From Lachnospiraceae bacterium UBA3401 (GTDB taxonomy: Bacteria > Bacillota > Clostridia > Lachnospirales > Lachnospiraceae): DNA of 33,144 nucleotides. Where the stretch lies: the NCBI GenBank assembly GCA_002358575.1, contig DEPD01000059.1, positions 1-33,144 of the forward strand. The letters are read 5' to 3'. Positions within the stretch are counted from its first letter, which is position 1, and every line of letters begins with the position of its first letter. The position numbers and the translations under genes are program-made. The notes under the pieces were generated by a model, which made no database searches, was not told where the DNA came from, and saw only the letters and a program-made list of their open reading frames with translations. Positions 8,496-17,507 of the stretch are shown here, in pieces.

Positions 8496-9182
8496 ATGGC
8501 AGGGACAATATTGATTGTGGAGGATGAGGAAAAAATAGGGCGTTTTTTAGAGCTGGAGCTTTTGCATGAGGGCTATGAGGTTATGAAGGCTGTAAACGGC
8601 AGGGACGGCTTGGAAAAAGCGCAGAGTGGCAAGGTGGATTTGGTAGTGCTGGACGTAATGCTTCCTGAGTTAAACGGGTTCGAGGTATTACGCCGGTTGC
8701 GAAAGAATTCGGATATTCCCGTTATCATGCTTACAGCACGTGACGAGGTGATGGATAAGGTTGCGGGGTTGGATGGCGGAGCGGATGATTATATGACAAA
8801 GCCGTTTGCGATAGAGGAGTTGTTAGCCCGTATTCGGTTGGTGCTCAAAAAGCGCGGTGGTGCGATTAGTTTGGACAAAAATCAGTTCAGTGTTGGAAAA
8901 CTTAGAATGGATGTGCAGCGCTACGAGGTTTCCTATGATGGAAAACGGGTGGAATTGACGCACAGAGAATTTGAACTTTTGCGTGTGTTGCTCGAAAACA
9001 AAAATATAGTGATATCGAGAGATACCTTATTAGAAAAAGTTTGTGGATATGATTACATGGGAGAGACAAATATTATTGATGTGTATGTGCGATACCTTCG
9101 GAGTAAACTTGATGATGTGTTTCAAGTGAAGATTATTCAAACAGTGCGTGGAGTGGGGTATTGTATTAAAGATGAAAGCTGA
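8496..9182 (+). CDS. OmpR/PhoB-family response regulator
   Basis: 228 residues from the ATG at 8496, chosen because GAGGAGG (8484-8490) precedes it and the family start (xxILIVEDEE) falls there; the frame extends back to 8412 without support. The receiver domain has the acidic pocket E9-D10-E11, the phospho-acceptor D53 in LVVLDVMLPELNG, and the TKPF lysine loop near residue 103. The C-terminal winged helix has the typical VELTHREFELLRVLLEN and VYVRYLRSKLDD helices. It overlaps the kinase gene that follows. The phased direct repeats upstream of the VTC and DUF4342 genes are plausible targets; this is inference. Confidence 0.95.
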   Translation: MAGTILIVEDEEKIGRFLELELLHEGYEVMKAVNGRDGLEKAQSGKVDLVVLDVMLPELNGFEVLRRLRKNSDIPVIMLTARDEVMDKVAGLDGGADDYMTKPFAIEELLARIRLVLKKRGGAISLDKNQFSVGKLRMDVQRYEVSYDGKRVELTHREFELLRVLLENKNIVISRDTLLEKVCGYDYMGETNIIDVYVRYLRSKLDDVFQVKIIQTVRGVGYCIKDES

Positions 9183-10500
9183 AAAAAAAGAAAATAATAA
9201 TAGGAACAGTAAAAATAATTTTGGCAAAAAAAACAAACCATATGACACTGTGCGGGTGACTTCCATTGCTAGAAAGATAAATCTGAATAATGTGGGGCGT
9301 ATGTTCCTTGCATATATTGGAATGGATATGCTGGTATTATTGATACTTGCGGCTATTTTTGTGATTGGTATGGATTTGCAGATGACAGGAAATTTTTCGA
9401 TATCCTATAACAGAGAGTTTTTCTATAACAGGGATTTGTGGAAGGTGAGATACACTGTTTCGGATACGGCAAATAATATCCTGTATCAGGTGCCGATTGG
9501 GATTTGGCTTGGGTTGTTGCGCATTGGAGGAGTGGTTGTCTTAGTGGCGCAAATATTTGATTTAATTACGATGGCTTTTTCTGGAACAGCGCAGGTGCGC
9601 AGAGAGCTAAGACCGTTAAATCAGATTGCGGCGCGGGCACAAGAACTTAGCCAGATAGCATTTGATGAGACAAAATACCATAGCTTGGAAGATGCAATAA
9701 CGAATTTAAAGGTGGAGGCTATGGAAAATGGAATCCACATGCACGATAAGGATTTACAAGGAATTGAGACAGCCTTAAATGGACTGCTTGAAAGGATTCG
9801 TGTATCCTACAAGCAGCAGACACAGTTTGTGTCAGACGCTTCACATGAGTTGCGCACACCCATTGCTGTTATACAGGGATATGTCAATATGCTTGACCGA
9901 TGGGGAAAAGAAGACACAGCAATTCTTGAGGAGTCTATTGAAGCAATTAAAAATGAGTCCAATCATATGCAGAAGCTGGTGGAACAACTTCTGTTTCTGG
10001 CAAGAGGGGATTCTAATCGGCAAAATCTTGATATGAAAATTCATGGATTGAACAGTATTATGCGGGAAGTTTATGAGGAGTCTTTAATGATAGATGAAAA
10101 GCATCGCTATCGCTTTGAGGAGTCGGGAGTTGTTCAAGTCTATGGAGACAGCGATATGCTAAAGCAGTCCGCAAGAATATTAATTGACAATGCTGCAAAG
10201 TACACAAAACAGGGAGAGGAGATTCTCATTCGTGTTGGCGCATGGAGGGATGGCGCGCCATTTTATGGAATACAGGACAATGGGATTGGCATGTCACAGG
10301 AGGATGTGGCACATGCATTTGACCGCTTTTATCGCGCTGACTCTGTGCGAAACAGCAAGACAGGCGGGACAGGACTTGGGCTTTCGATTGCAAAATGGAT
10401 TGTTGATAAACATCAAGGATATTATGATATTGTGAGTCGAGAAGGATTGGGAACACGATTTAGTGTGGTGTTTCCTAATGCAAATGGATTGCATCCCTAA
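9172..10500 (+). CDS. membrane sensor histidine kinase
   Basis: 442 residues from the ATG at 9172, overlapping the regulator stop by 11 bp; a GTG at 9148 is an alternative start. The basic cytoplasmic N-terminus is followed by membrane segments at about residues 44-64 and 107-135, which bracket a short extracellular loop. The HisKA domain has the phosphorylated H225 in SDASHELRTPIAVIQGY. The ATPase domain shows the N box (LIDNAAKY), G1 (QDNGIGM), F box (FDRFYRAD) and G2 (GGTGLGLSIAKW). It is translationally coupled to its response regulator. The signal sensed is unknown; the small loop argues for a membrane or partner-protein signal. Confidence 0.94.
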   Translation: MKAEKKENNNRNSKNNFGKKNKPYDTVRVTSIARKINLNNVGRMFLAYIGMDMLVLLILAAIFVIGMDLQMTGNFSISYNREFFYNRDLWKVRYTVSDTANNILYQVPIGIWLGLLRIGGVVVLVAQIFDLITMAFSGTAQVRRELRPLNQIAARAQELSQIAFDETKYHSLEDAITNLKVEAMENGIHMHDKDLQGIETALNGLLERIRVSYKQQTQFVSDASHELRTPIAVIQGYVNMLDRWGKEDTAILEESIEAIKNESNHMQKLVEQLLFLARGDSNRQNLDMKIHGLNSIMREVYEESLMIDEKHRYRFEESGVVQVYGDSDMLKQSARILIDNAAKYTKQGEEILIRVGAWRDGAPFYGIQDNGIGMSQEDVAHAFDRFYRADSVRNSKTGGTGLGLSIAKWIVDKHQGYYDIVSREGLGTRFSVVFPNANGLHP

Positions 10501-10612
10501 AAATATTAGAGATGTAATCCATCTTTATGTACGCGGATGCTACTTTATTCACCTGTCAGATTTTGGTACAATTTCGTTCGTTGAAAGCGTAAACAGCAAC
10601 ATAGTTGCACAC

Positions 10613-10636
10613 AAAATGCGAAAGGGCGCGCATTTT
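10613..10636 (+). terminator. weak hairpin after the histidine kinase gene
   Basis: AAAATGCG (10613-10620) pairs with CGCATTTT (10629-10636) over an 8-nt loop, followed shortly by ATTTTTACTATTTT. It is the only terminator-like structure in the 273-bp gap 10501-10773. A 65-codon frame there has no ribosome binding site or recognisable product, and I do not call it. Confidence 0.35.
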
Positions 10637-10718
10637 GGCGCACGATTTTTACTATTTTGATGAACAAGTGAACAGTAACCAGTAACTACCAAAATGAAGA
10701 ATCAAAGTAAAAGAAAAC

Positions 10719-10747
10719 TTGCTATTGGATATATCGTCATATATAAT
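10719..10747 (+). promoter_or_regulatory. sigma-A-type promoter of the EamA gene
   Basis: TTGCTA (10719-10724) and a perfect TATAAT (10742-10747) are spaced by 17 bp. The -10 box lies 26 bp before the ATG at 10774. Confidence 0.65.
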
Positions 10748-10773
10748 AAGAATAGGAAAGAAGAGAATTAATT

Positions 10774-11187
10774 ATGTGGTTTATATTTGCGCTGTTGTCT
10801 GCACTGTTTGCGGCATTGACTTCTATTTTGGCAAAGGTTGGAATTGTGGGAGTGAACTCGAATCTTGCGACTGCTATCAGGACAGTAGTTGTTGTGGTGA
10901 TGGCGTGGGGTATGGTTTTTTTGACAAATGCGCAGAGCGGTATCACACAAATAGGAAGAAAAAGTTGGATTTTTCTTATTTTATCGGGGATTGCGACAGG
11001 GGCTTCTTGGTTGTGCTACTATCGCGCATTGCAGCTTGGGCAGGTTTCTAAAGTCGTTCCAATTGATAAATTGAGTGTTGTCATCACACTGGTGCTTGGA
11101 TTTGTATTTTTGCATGAGCAGTTTAGTGCCAAGTCGCTGATTGGGTGTATTTTAATTGGTGCTGGAACGCTGGTGATGGTGCTTTAA
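10774..11187 (+). CDS. half-size EamA-family (DMT superfamily) transporter
   Basis: 137 residues with five hydrophobic helices, covering one complete EamA domain: FALLSALFAALTSILAKVG at the start, IRTVVVVVMAWGMVFL, LILSGIATGASWLCYYRAL, then VITLVLGFVFLHE and LIGCILIGAGTLVMVL. Full EamA transporters have two such domains; single-domain members are known and act as dimers, as small multidrug-resistance proteins do. The C-terminal 'WLCYYRALQLG…VPIDKLS…LHE' pattern is characteristic of the superfamily. It is complete, not a truncation: it has its own promoter and ribosome binding site. The substrate cannot be predicted. Confidence 0.85.
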   Translation: MWFIFALLSALFAALTSILAKVGIVGVNSNLATAIRTVVVVVMAWGMVFLTNAQSGITQIGRKSWIFLILSGIATGASWLCYYRALQLGQVSKVVPIDKLSVVITLVLGFVFLHEQFSAKSLIGCILIGAGTLVMVL

Positions 11188-11244
11188 ATGAAATACTTTA
11201 TGGAGATTGATACAAAAAGTTACATCTGGTAACGGGAGGGTATT

Positions 11245-14200
11245 ATGGCATTTACACATTTGCATGTGCATACGGAGTACAGTCTGCTTGACGGCTCCAA
11301 CAAAATTAAGGAATATGTCAAGCGCGTAAAGGAGCTTGGTATGGATAGCGCGGCAATCACAGACCATGGTGTTATGTACGGCGTGATTGATTTTTATAAG
11401 GAAGCAAAGGCAAATGGTATTAAGCCAATTCTTGGGTGCGAGGTTTATGTCGCGCCCAACTCGCGTTTTGACAAGGAAGTCGGCGGAAAGGAAGACCGTT
11501 ACCATCATTTAGTATTGTTGGCGGAAAATAATGTTGGCTATGCCAATTTAATGAAAATTGTAAGCAAAGGCTTTACGGAGGGATATTATTATAAACCACG
11601 TGTGGATATGGAGGTTTTAGAGCAATATCATGAGGGCATTATTGCGCTCTCTGCCTGTCTTGCAGGTGAGGTGCCGAAGCTGTTGACGAAAGGATTATAC
11701 CAAGAAGCAAAAAAAATCGCGCTCAAGTATGAACAGTGTTTTGGTAAGGGCAACTATTTCTTTGAGTTGCAGGATCATGGAATTCCAGACCAGCGGACGG
11801 TTAACACAGCACTGTTGCGTTTGAGTAAGGAATTGGACATACCACTTGTGGCGACAAATGATATTCATTACACATATGCGGAGGACGTCCAGTCACACGA
11901 TATTTTGCTCTGTATTCAGACTGCAAAAAAGGTTTCTGATGAGGATAGAATGCGTTATGAGGGAGGACAGTATTATGTAAAGAGTGAGCTTGAGATGCGT
12001 GGATTGTTTCCCTATGCACAGCAGGCGATTGACAATGCAGCGCTGATAGCAGATCGCTGCAATGTGGAGATTGAATTTGGCGTGACGAAGCTGCCAAAAT
12101 TTGAGGTGCCCGAAGGATATAATTCGTGGAGTTATCTCAATAAGCTCTGCACAGATGGATTAAACGAGCGTTATCCTAATGATAATGGCGATATTCGGGA
12201 AAAGCTAGACTATGAGTTGAATGTTATTCAGAAGATGGGATACGTGGATTATTTCTTGATTGTATGGGATTTTATTAATTGGGCAAGAGAGCATGATATT
12301 CCAGTTGGACCAGGGCGTGGATCGGCAGCAGGAAGTATTGTGTCGTATTGCCTCCATATCACAAATATTGATCCGATACGTTACAGTCTTCTGTTTGAGC
12401 GTTTTTTAAACCCCGAGCGTGTATCCATGCCAGATATCGATATTGATTTTTGCTATGAGCGCAGGCAGGAAGTGATTGATTACGTCAGTGAAAAGTATGG
12501 ACATGATAAGGTAGTACAGATTGTAACATTTGGTACAATGGCTGCAAAAGGTGTGATACGAGATGTTGGGCGTGCGCTGGATCTTCCCTATAATTATGTG
12601 GATGGGATTGCAAAGATGATACCAAATGAAAACAATGCACCAGTTAACATCACGCGCGCGTTGGATATGAATCCAGAGTTTCGGACTCTATATCAACAAG
12701 ACGATCAGGTCCGATATCTGATCGATATGTGCAAAAGGCTGGAGGGACTGCCGCGCCACACTTCCATGCACGCGGCAGGTGTTGTTATCTGCCAGAAACC
12801 TGCAGATGAATTCGTTCCGCTATCCCGTGGAAGTGATGGTGCTATTACAACACAGTTTACAATGACTACAATTGAGGAACTGGGACTGTTAAAGATGGAT
12901 TTTTTGGGTCTGCGCACATTGACCGTAATTAAAGATGCAGTGGACAATGTGGAGAAAACCACAGGCATTCATATTGATATAGATCATATTGATTATGATG
13001 ACAAGAAAGTGCTGGCTTCTCTTGGAACTGGAAAGACGGACGGCGTGTTCCAGCTTGAAAGTCAGGGCATGAAAAATTTTATGAAAGAATTAAAGCCCCA
13101 GAACCTAGAGGATATCATTGCTGGTATTTCGCTTTATCGCCCTGGACCAATGGATTTTATCCCAGCATATATCCGAGGGAAAAATAACCATGACGCTGTT
13201 ACATATGCTTGTCCACAGTTGGAACCGATTTTATCACCTACCTATGGTTGTATTGTCTATCAGGAACAGGTGATGCAGATTGTGCGTGACCTTGGTGGAT
13301 ATACTTTAGGGCGTAGTGATTTGGTGCGGCGTGCTATGAGCAAGAAAAAGAAATATGTTATGGAGCAGGAGCGCAAAAATTTTGTGCATGGCAATGCAGA
13401 AGAAGGCGTTCCAGGTTGTGTAGCATGTGGGATTTCAGAGACTGTGGCCGATCAGATTTATGGAACCATGATGGATTTTGCCAGGTATGCATTTAACAAA
13501 TCGCATGCGGCGTGCTATGCGGTTGTCGCTTACCAGACAGCATATCTGAAATATTATTATCCAGTCGAATTTATGGCGGCTCTTTTGACATCAGTGATAG
13601 ACAATGCTTCTAAAGTGTCAGAGTATATTATGACTTGTAAAAGCATGGGGATTCAGATTCTGCCACCGGATATCAATGAGGGGGAAAACGGGTTTTCCGT
13701 GTCAAATGGCGCAATTCGCTACGCGCTGAATGCAATTAAGAGTGTTGGAAAAACAGTGATTGACGGAATTACCCATGAGCGGAAAGAACATGGAAAATAT
13801 CAGGATTTAAAGGACTTTATAGAGCGTACACAGGACGTTGATATCAACAAGCGCGCTATTGAAAATTTTATTAAGGCAGGTGCATTTGACAGTTTTGGTG
13901 CAACTAGAAAGCAGCTTATGAGTGTCTACGCGCAGATTCTTGACAGCATTGTACACACGAAACGTGGTGTGATGGCAGGACAGATATCACTGTTTGATAT
14001 TGTTTCGGAGGAGGACAAGAAGGAACTTGAAATTCCAATGCCAAACGTTGGGGAATATGAGAAGGAACTATTGCTTAGTTTTGAGAAGGAAGTGCTAGGC
14101 TTTTATGTCAGTGGGCACCCAATGGAAGAATATCAAACTTTATGGGAAAAGCGTATCACGGCAAAGACTTCGGATTTTTATCTTGATGAGGAAACAGGGC

Positions 14201-14703
14201 AGACGCATGTGGAAGACAATGCAAAGGCAGTGATAGGTGGTATGATTATGGATAAAAAGATAAAATATACCAAGCAGAACAAGATTATGGCATTTCTCAC
14301 ATTGGAAGATTTGGTGGGCAGTGTGGAAGTTGTCGTATTTCCCAATGCATATGAAAAGTACTCGTCAAAACTTTTGGAAGAAAATAAGGTGTTTATTGAA
14401 GGCAGAGTGAAAGTGGAAGATGAGCGGGACGGCAAATTAATCTGCGAGCAGATTACTGCATTTGATGAGATTCCAAGAAAGGTTTGGCTCAAGTTTCCAG
14501 ACATGAATACTTATATGAGTAAGGAATCGATTTTGTTTGATGCGATCTATGAATCAGAAGGGATAGATAATGTTATTATATATATAGAAGAAACACGTCA
14601 AAAGAAGACGCTGCCACCCAACCGAAATATAAAGGCGGACAGAGCAGTTCTTGACAAATTGCGAAATTTGTTTGGGGAGGAGAACGTCAAAGTGGTAGGA
14701 TAA
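11245..14703 (+). CDS. dnaE: DNA polymerase III alpha subunit, DnaE type
   Basis: 1152 residues, similar to other DnaE proteins. The N-terminal PHP domain begins at FTHLHVHTEYSLLDGSNK. The C-family polymerase core carries catalytic D397 and D399 in MPDIDIDFCYERR and D552 in LLKMDFLGLRTLTV. The fingers (YQEQVMQI, RRAMSKKKK), a helix-hairpin-helix region and a C-terminal OB domain (AVIGGMIMDKKIKYT…) follow. In Firmicutes DnaE works beside PolC, extending primers mainly on the lagging strand. The start has a strong GGGAGGG. No proofreading exonuclease domain is present, as expected for DnaE. Confidence 0.97.
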   Translation: MAFTHLHVHTEYSLLDGSNKIKEYVKRVKELGMDSAAITDHGVMYGVIDFYKEAKANGIKPILGCEVYVAPNSRFDKEVGGKEDRYHHLVLLAENNVGYANLMKIVSKGFTEGYYYKPRVDMEVLEQYHEGIIALSACLAGEVPKLLTKGLYQEAKKIALKYEQCFGKGNYFFELQDHGIPDQRTVNTALLRLSKELDIPLVATNDIHYTYAEDVQSHDILLCIQTAKKVSDEDRMRYEGGQYYVKSELEMRGLFPYAQQAIDNAALIADRCNVEIEFGVTKLPKFEVPEGYNSWSYLNKLCTDGLNERYPNDNGDIREKLDYELNVIQKMGYVDYFLIVWDFINWAREHDIPVGPGRGSAAGSIVSYCLHITNIDPIRYSLLFERFLNPERVSMPDIDIDFCYERRQEVIDYVSEKYGHDKVVQIVTFGTMAAKGVIRDVGRALDLPYNYVDGIAKMIPNENNAPVNITRALDMNPEFRTLYQQDDQVRYLIDMCKRLEGLPRHTSMHAAGVVICQKPADEFVPLSRGSDGAITTQFTMTTIEELGLLKMDFLGLRTLTVIKDAVDNVEKTTGIHIDIDHIDYDDKKVLASLGTGKTDGVFQLESQGMKNFMKELKPQNLEDIIAGISLYRPGPMDFIPAYIRGKNNHDAVTYACPQLEPILSPTYGCIVYQEQVMQIVRDLGGYTLGRSDLVRRAMSKKKKYVMEQERKNFVHGNAEEGVPGCVACGISETVADQIYGTMMDFARYAFNKSHAACYAVVAYQTAYLKYYYPVEFMAALLTSVIDNASKVSEYIMTCKSMGIQILPPDINEGENGFSVSNGAIRYALNAIKSVGKTVIDGITHERKEHGKYQDLKDFIERTQDVDINKRAIENFIKAGAFDSFGATRKQLMSVYAQILDSIVHTKRGVMAGQISLFDIVSEEDKKELEIPMPNVGEYEKELLLSFEKEVLGFYVSGHPMEEYQTLWEKRITAKTSDFYLDEETGQTHVEDNAKAVIGGMIMDKKIKYTKQNKIMAFLTLEDLVGSVEVVVFPNAYEKYSSKLLEENKVFIEGRVKVEDERDGKLICEQITAFDEIPRKVWLKFPDMNTYMSKESILFDAIYESEGIDNVIIYIEETRQKKTLPPNRNIKADRAVLDKLRNLFGEENVKVVG

Positions 14704-14713
14704 TGTTCTTGAC

Positions 14714-14735
14714 AAATTATTTCTTAATAATTTTT
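14714..14735 (+). terminator. weak AT-only hairpin after dnaE
   Basis: AAATTATT (14714-14721) and AATAATTT (14726-14733) form a perfect but all-AT stem with a 4-nt loop and a short T tail, 11 bp after the dnaE stop. A TTGACA hexamer overlaps it (14709-14714), but no -10 lies at a suitable distance. The rest of the gap to pfkA is AT-rich and holds nothing I can name. Confidence 0.3.
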
Positions 14736-14897
14736 AAAAATAAGATATGATAAAAAATTATCAATAAATATTGTAATATAAGAAAAAAAGGTTTAAAATA
14801 TTTATGATTACGTGGACGATACGGATTATATCATGCAAACATGTTTTAAGCTGGCGGGCGAAACAGGGGATATTTTTATATAACAGGAGGTAAAACG

Positions 14898-15872
14898 ATG
14901 TCTAGTGAAATTAAGACAATAGGTGTATTGACAAGTGGGGGGGATGCACCGGGAATGAATGCTGCAATCCGTGCAGTGGTAAGGAAAGGTTTGACGAACA
15001 GTGTAAAAGTGAAGGGAATCAAGCGTGGCTACATGGGACTTCTCAATGAAGAGATAATTGACATGGAAGCTTACAGTGTAGCTGATATTATCCAAAAGGG
15101 GGGCACAATTCTTGGCACAGCAAGATGTCTTGAATTTAAGGAAGAGAATATACAACAGATGGCTGCAGAAATTTGCCACAAACATGGAATTGATGGTCTT
15201 GTTGTGATTGGCGGTGATGGTTCTTACAGAGGGGCACAGGGACTTGCAAGACATGGCATTAATACAGTTGGTGTGCCAGGGACCATTGACCTTGACATTG
15301 CATGTACAGAGTATACAATTGGTTTTGACACTGCGATCAACACCGCGATGGAGGCGATTGATAAGGTAAGAGATACCTCTTCTTCTCATGAGCGCTGCTC
15401 TATTATTGAGGTTATGGGAAGACATGCTGGTTATATTGCTCTCTGGACAGGCGTTGCCAACGGTGCAGAAGATATTCTTATGCCAGAGAAGTATAATTAT
15501 GACGAACAGGAATTGATTAACAATATTGTCAGAAGCAGAAAGAAAGGAAAGACACATCATATTATTGTCAATGCAGAAGGTATTGGTCACTCTACATCAA
15601 TGGCAAAGAGAATTGAGGCAGCAACAGGAATTGAGACAAGAGCGACAATTCTTGGCTATTTGCAGCGCGGTGGCAATCCGACCTGTAAGGACAGATTCTA
15701 CGCGTCGATTATGGGTGCGTATGCGGCAGACATTCTCTGTGATGGCAAATCAAACAGAGTTGTAGCATATAAGCATGGTTCCTTTGTGGATTATGATATT
15801 GAGGAAGCACTGAATATGAAAAAAGGAATTGATGAATATCAGTTTGATATCTGCCGGAAGTTGTCGAGATAA
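14898..15872 (+). CDS. pfkA: ATP-dependent 6-phosphofructokinase
   Basis: 324 residues, the usual PfkA length. It phosphorylates fructose-6-phosphate to fructose-1,6-bisphosphate, the committed step of glycolysis. The ATP-site motif TSGGDAPGMNAAIRAVVR is at residues 12-29 and GGDGSYRGA at 105-113; G108 there is the residue type of ATP-using rather than pyrophosphate-using enzymes. The catalytic D131 lies in GTIDLD, where many PfkA have N instead of L at 132. MGRHAGYIAL and QRGGNPTCKDR follow. ACAGGAGG precedes the start. Together with fbp upstream the window carries both directions of this step, but the two genes are not linked in an operon. Confidence 0.96.
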   Translation: MSSEIKTIGVLTSGGDAPGMNAAIRAVVRKGLTNSVKVKGIKRGYMGLLNEEIIDMEAYSVADIIQKGGTILGTARCLEFKEENIQQMAAEICHKHGIDGLVVIGGDGSYRGAQGLARHGINTVGVPGTIDLDIACTEYTIGFDTAINTAMEAIDKVRDTSSSHERCSIIEVMGRHAGYIALWTGVANGAEDILMPEKYNYDEQELINNIVRSRKKGKTHHIIVNAEGIGHSTSMAKRIEAATGIETRATILGYLQRGGNPTCKDRFYASIMGAYAADILCDGKSNRVVAYKHGSFVDYDIEEALNMKKGIDEYQFDICRKLSR

Positions 15873-15890
15873 GAAATGATATAGAAAGGA

Positions 15891-15928
15891 AAAAAGTCAA
15901 ACATATTTTTGTGTTTGGCTTTTTCTTT
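15891..15928 (+). terminator. Rho-independent terminator after pfkA
   Basis: AAAAAGTCAAACA (15891-15903) pairs over 13 positions, with one G-U, with TGTTTGGCTTTTT (15912-15924). The right arm runs into a TTTTTCTTT tail. It lies about 20 bp after the pfkA stop. Confidence 0.9.
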
Positions 15929-16055
15929 ATATTTAATTAAATAACATTGTAGGTTAAACTTAAACTATAAATTTACTTTTTTATGCATACAGGTTTCTTT
16001 ATTTTATTGCAAATCTATTACATTTTATGATAAAAGAAATGATTTTACGATGCTC

Positions 16056-16083
16056 TTGTTTTATATAGCAAAAGTGATATAAT
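16056..16083 (+). promoter_or_regulatory. promoter of the trkH-trkA pair
   Basis: TTGTTT (16056-16061) and a perfect TATAAT (16078-16083) are spaced by 16 bp, about 50 bp upstream of the trkH start. The rest of the 260-bp gap between pfkA and trkH is AT-rich and shows only the pfkA terminator. Confidence 0.55.
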
Positions 16084-16136
16084 TAACATTGGTCTGTAAC
16101 ATTAAAAAAGATAAAAAGTAAAGGATAAAAAATATC

Positions 16137-17495
16137 ATGGCGTTAGATTTAAATAATAAAAAACCAAAAGCCAAAAAGTCAACTACAAGGCTAATTGCAT
16201 TTGGCTTTGCAATGATTATTCTAATAGGATCACTGTTGCTTACGCTGCCTTTTGCGAATAAGTCCGGTCAAGGAAATTTCTTGAATGCACTTTTTACAGC
16301 GACTTCTGCGACTTGTGTGACAGGACTTGTTGTCGCAGATACTTATCAGAATTGGACTACCTTCGGACAGCTTGTCATACTTTGTATGATACAGGTTGGC
16401 GGTTTAGGGTTTATGACTATTGGTGCTTATATTTCTGTGCTTCTTAAGAAGCGTATTGGATTGCAGGAGCGGGAACAGTTGCAGGAGAGTGTTAACGCGC
16501 TGGAGATCGCAGGGGTTGTCCGTCTGGTTAAAAAAATTGTTCAAGGAGCACTTTGCATTGAATTTTTGGGGGCGATACTGCTTGCACTTCGGTTTGTACC
16601 GCGCTTTGGAACAATTAAGGGAATTTATTTTTCCCTGTTTCATGCGGTATCCGCGTTTTGTAATGGTGGTTTTGATTTAATGGGAACTGACGAGGCATAT
16701 TCTTCTCTGGTTGCATTTGAGGGAGATGTGTTAGTAAATCTTGTGATAGTGACTTTGATTATAGTGGGGGGAATTGGTTTTATTGTTTGGGATGATGTGG
16801 CGCGCAACAAGTGGCATTTTAGGCGTTATCTATTGCACAGTAAAATTGTGATTACTGTGACGTTTCTATTGACTGTGCTTGGTACAATTCTGTTTTTAAT
16901 CACAGAAAAAGATGCGGCTTTTGCAGGTATGAATCCACTGGAAAGATTTTTGGGCGCTTTGTTCTCCTCTGTCACACCAAGAACGGCAGGGTTCAATTCT
17001 GTAGATACAGCGGCATTGTCAAACTCAGGAAAATTATTGACAATGGTAATGATGTTTATTGGTGGAAGTCCGGGTTCCACAGCAGGTGGAGTGAAGACAA
17101 CCTCAATGGTGGTACTGTTATTTTATGCTGTGGCGATGATATTGAATAAGGAGGATATTAACCTTTTTGGAAGGCGTCTGACAGATGAAGTCGTAAAAAA
17201 AGCAAATGCAGTTGTAGTAATCAATGCTACGCTGACAATTATAGCAACTGTTATTATAATGGCATTACAACCGTTATTGAATTTTGAAGATGTTTTGTTT
17301 GAGGTGCTTTCCGCTATTGGAACTGCTGGAATGACTGTGGGTATCACGAGAGACTTAAATATAATATCACGAGTTATTATAATTGTGTTAATGTATTGTG
17401 GGCGACTGGGAAGCCTTTCTTTCGCACTGGTGTTTGCGCAGAAAAATACTTCTGCGTCCGTCCGTCAGCCGCAGGAAAAAATAATTGTGGGATAA
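16137..17495 (+). CDS. trkH: TrkH/KtrB-family potassium uptake channel subunit
   Basis: 452 residues with about ten membrane helices and the four pore-loop repeats of the Trk/Ktr superfamily. The selectivity-filter glycines are visible in TATSATCVTGLVV, SAFCNGGFDLMG, SVTPRTAGFNSVD and SAIGTAGMTVG. The intramembrane glycine-rich gate is around GGSPGSTAGGVKTTS. It forms the membrane channel for K+ uptake and is gated by the RCK protein encoded next (gap 12 bp), so the two genes make a complete Trk/Ktr system. The ATG at 16137 is preceded by AAAGG at a slightly long spacing. Confidence 0.95.
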   Translation: MALDLNNKKPKAKKSTTRLIAFGFAMIILIGSLLLTLPFANKSGQGNFLNALFTATSATCVTGLVVADTYQNWTTFGQLVILCMIQVGGLGFMTIGAYISVLLKKRIGLQEREQLQESVNALEIAGVVRLVKKIVQGALCIEFLGAILLALRFVPRFGTIKGIYFSLFHAVSAFCNGGFDLMGTDEAYSSLVAFEGDVLVNLVIVTLIIVGGIGFIVWDDVARNKWHFRRYLLHSKIVITVTFLLTVLGTILFLITEKDAAFAGMNPLERFLGALFSSVTPRTAGFNSVDTAALSNSGKLLTMVMMFIGGSPGSTAGGVKTTSMVVLLFYAVAMILNKEDINLFGRRLTDEVVKKANAVVVINATLTIIATVIIMALQPLLNFEDVLFEVLSAIGTAGMTVGITRDLNIISRVIIIVLMYCGRLGSLSFALVFAQKNTSASVRQPQEKIIVG

Positions 17496-17507
17496 AAGGA
17501 GATTGAA

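Noticed and set aside
10463..10660. 65-codon frame after the histidine kinase gene
   Set aside because: It starts inside the kinase gene, has no Shine-Dalgarno and runs through a hairpin; no domain is visible.
10774..11187. EamA gene as a truncated half of a two-domain transporter
   Set aside because: It has its own promoter, ribosome binding site and a complete single EamA domain; no remnant of a second domain follows before dnaE.
14826..15590. 254-codon antisense frame over pfkA
   Set aside because: It lies wholly opposite a conserved enzyme gene, is Cys/His/Asn-rich as expected from reverse-complement bias, and has no ribosome binding site.
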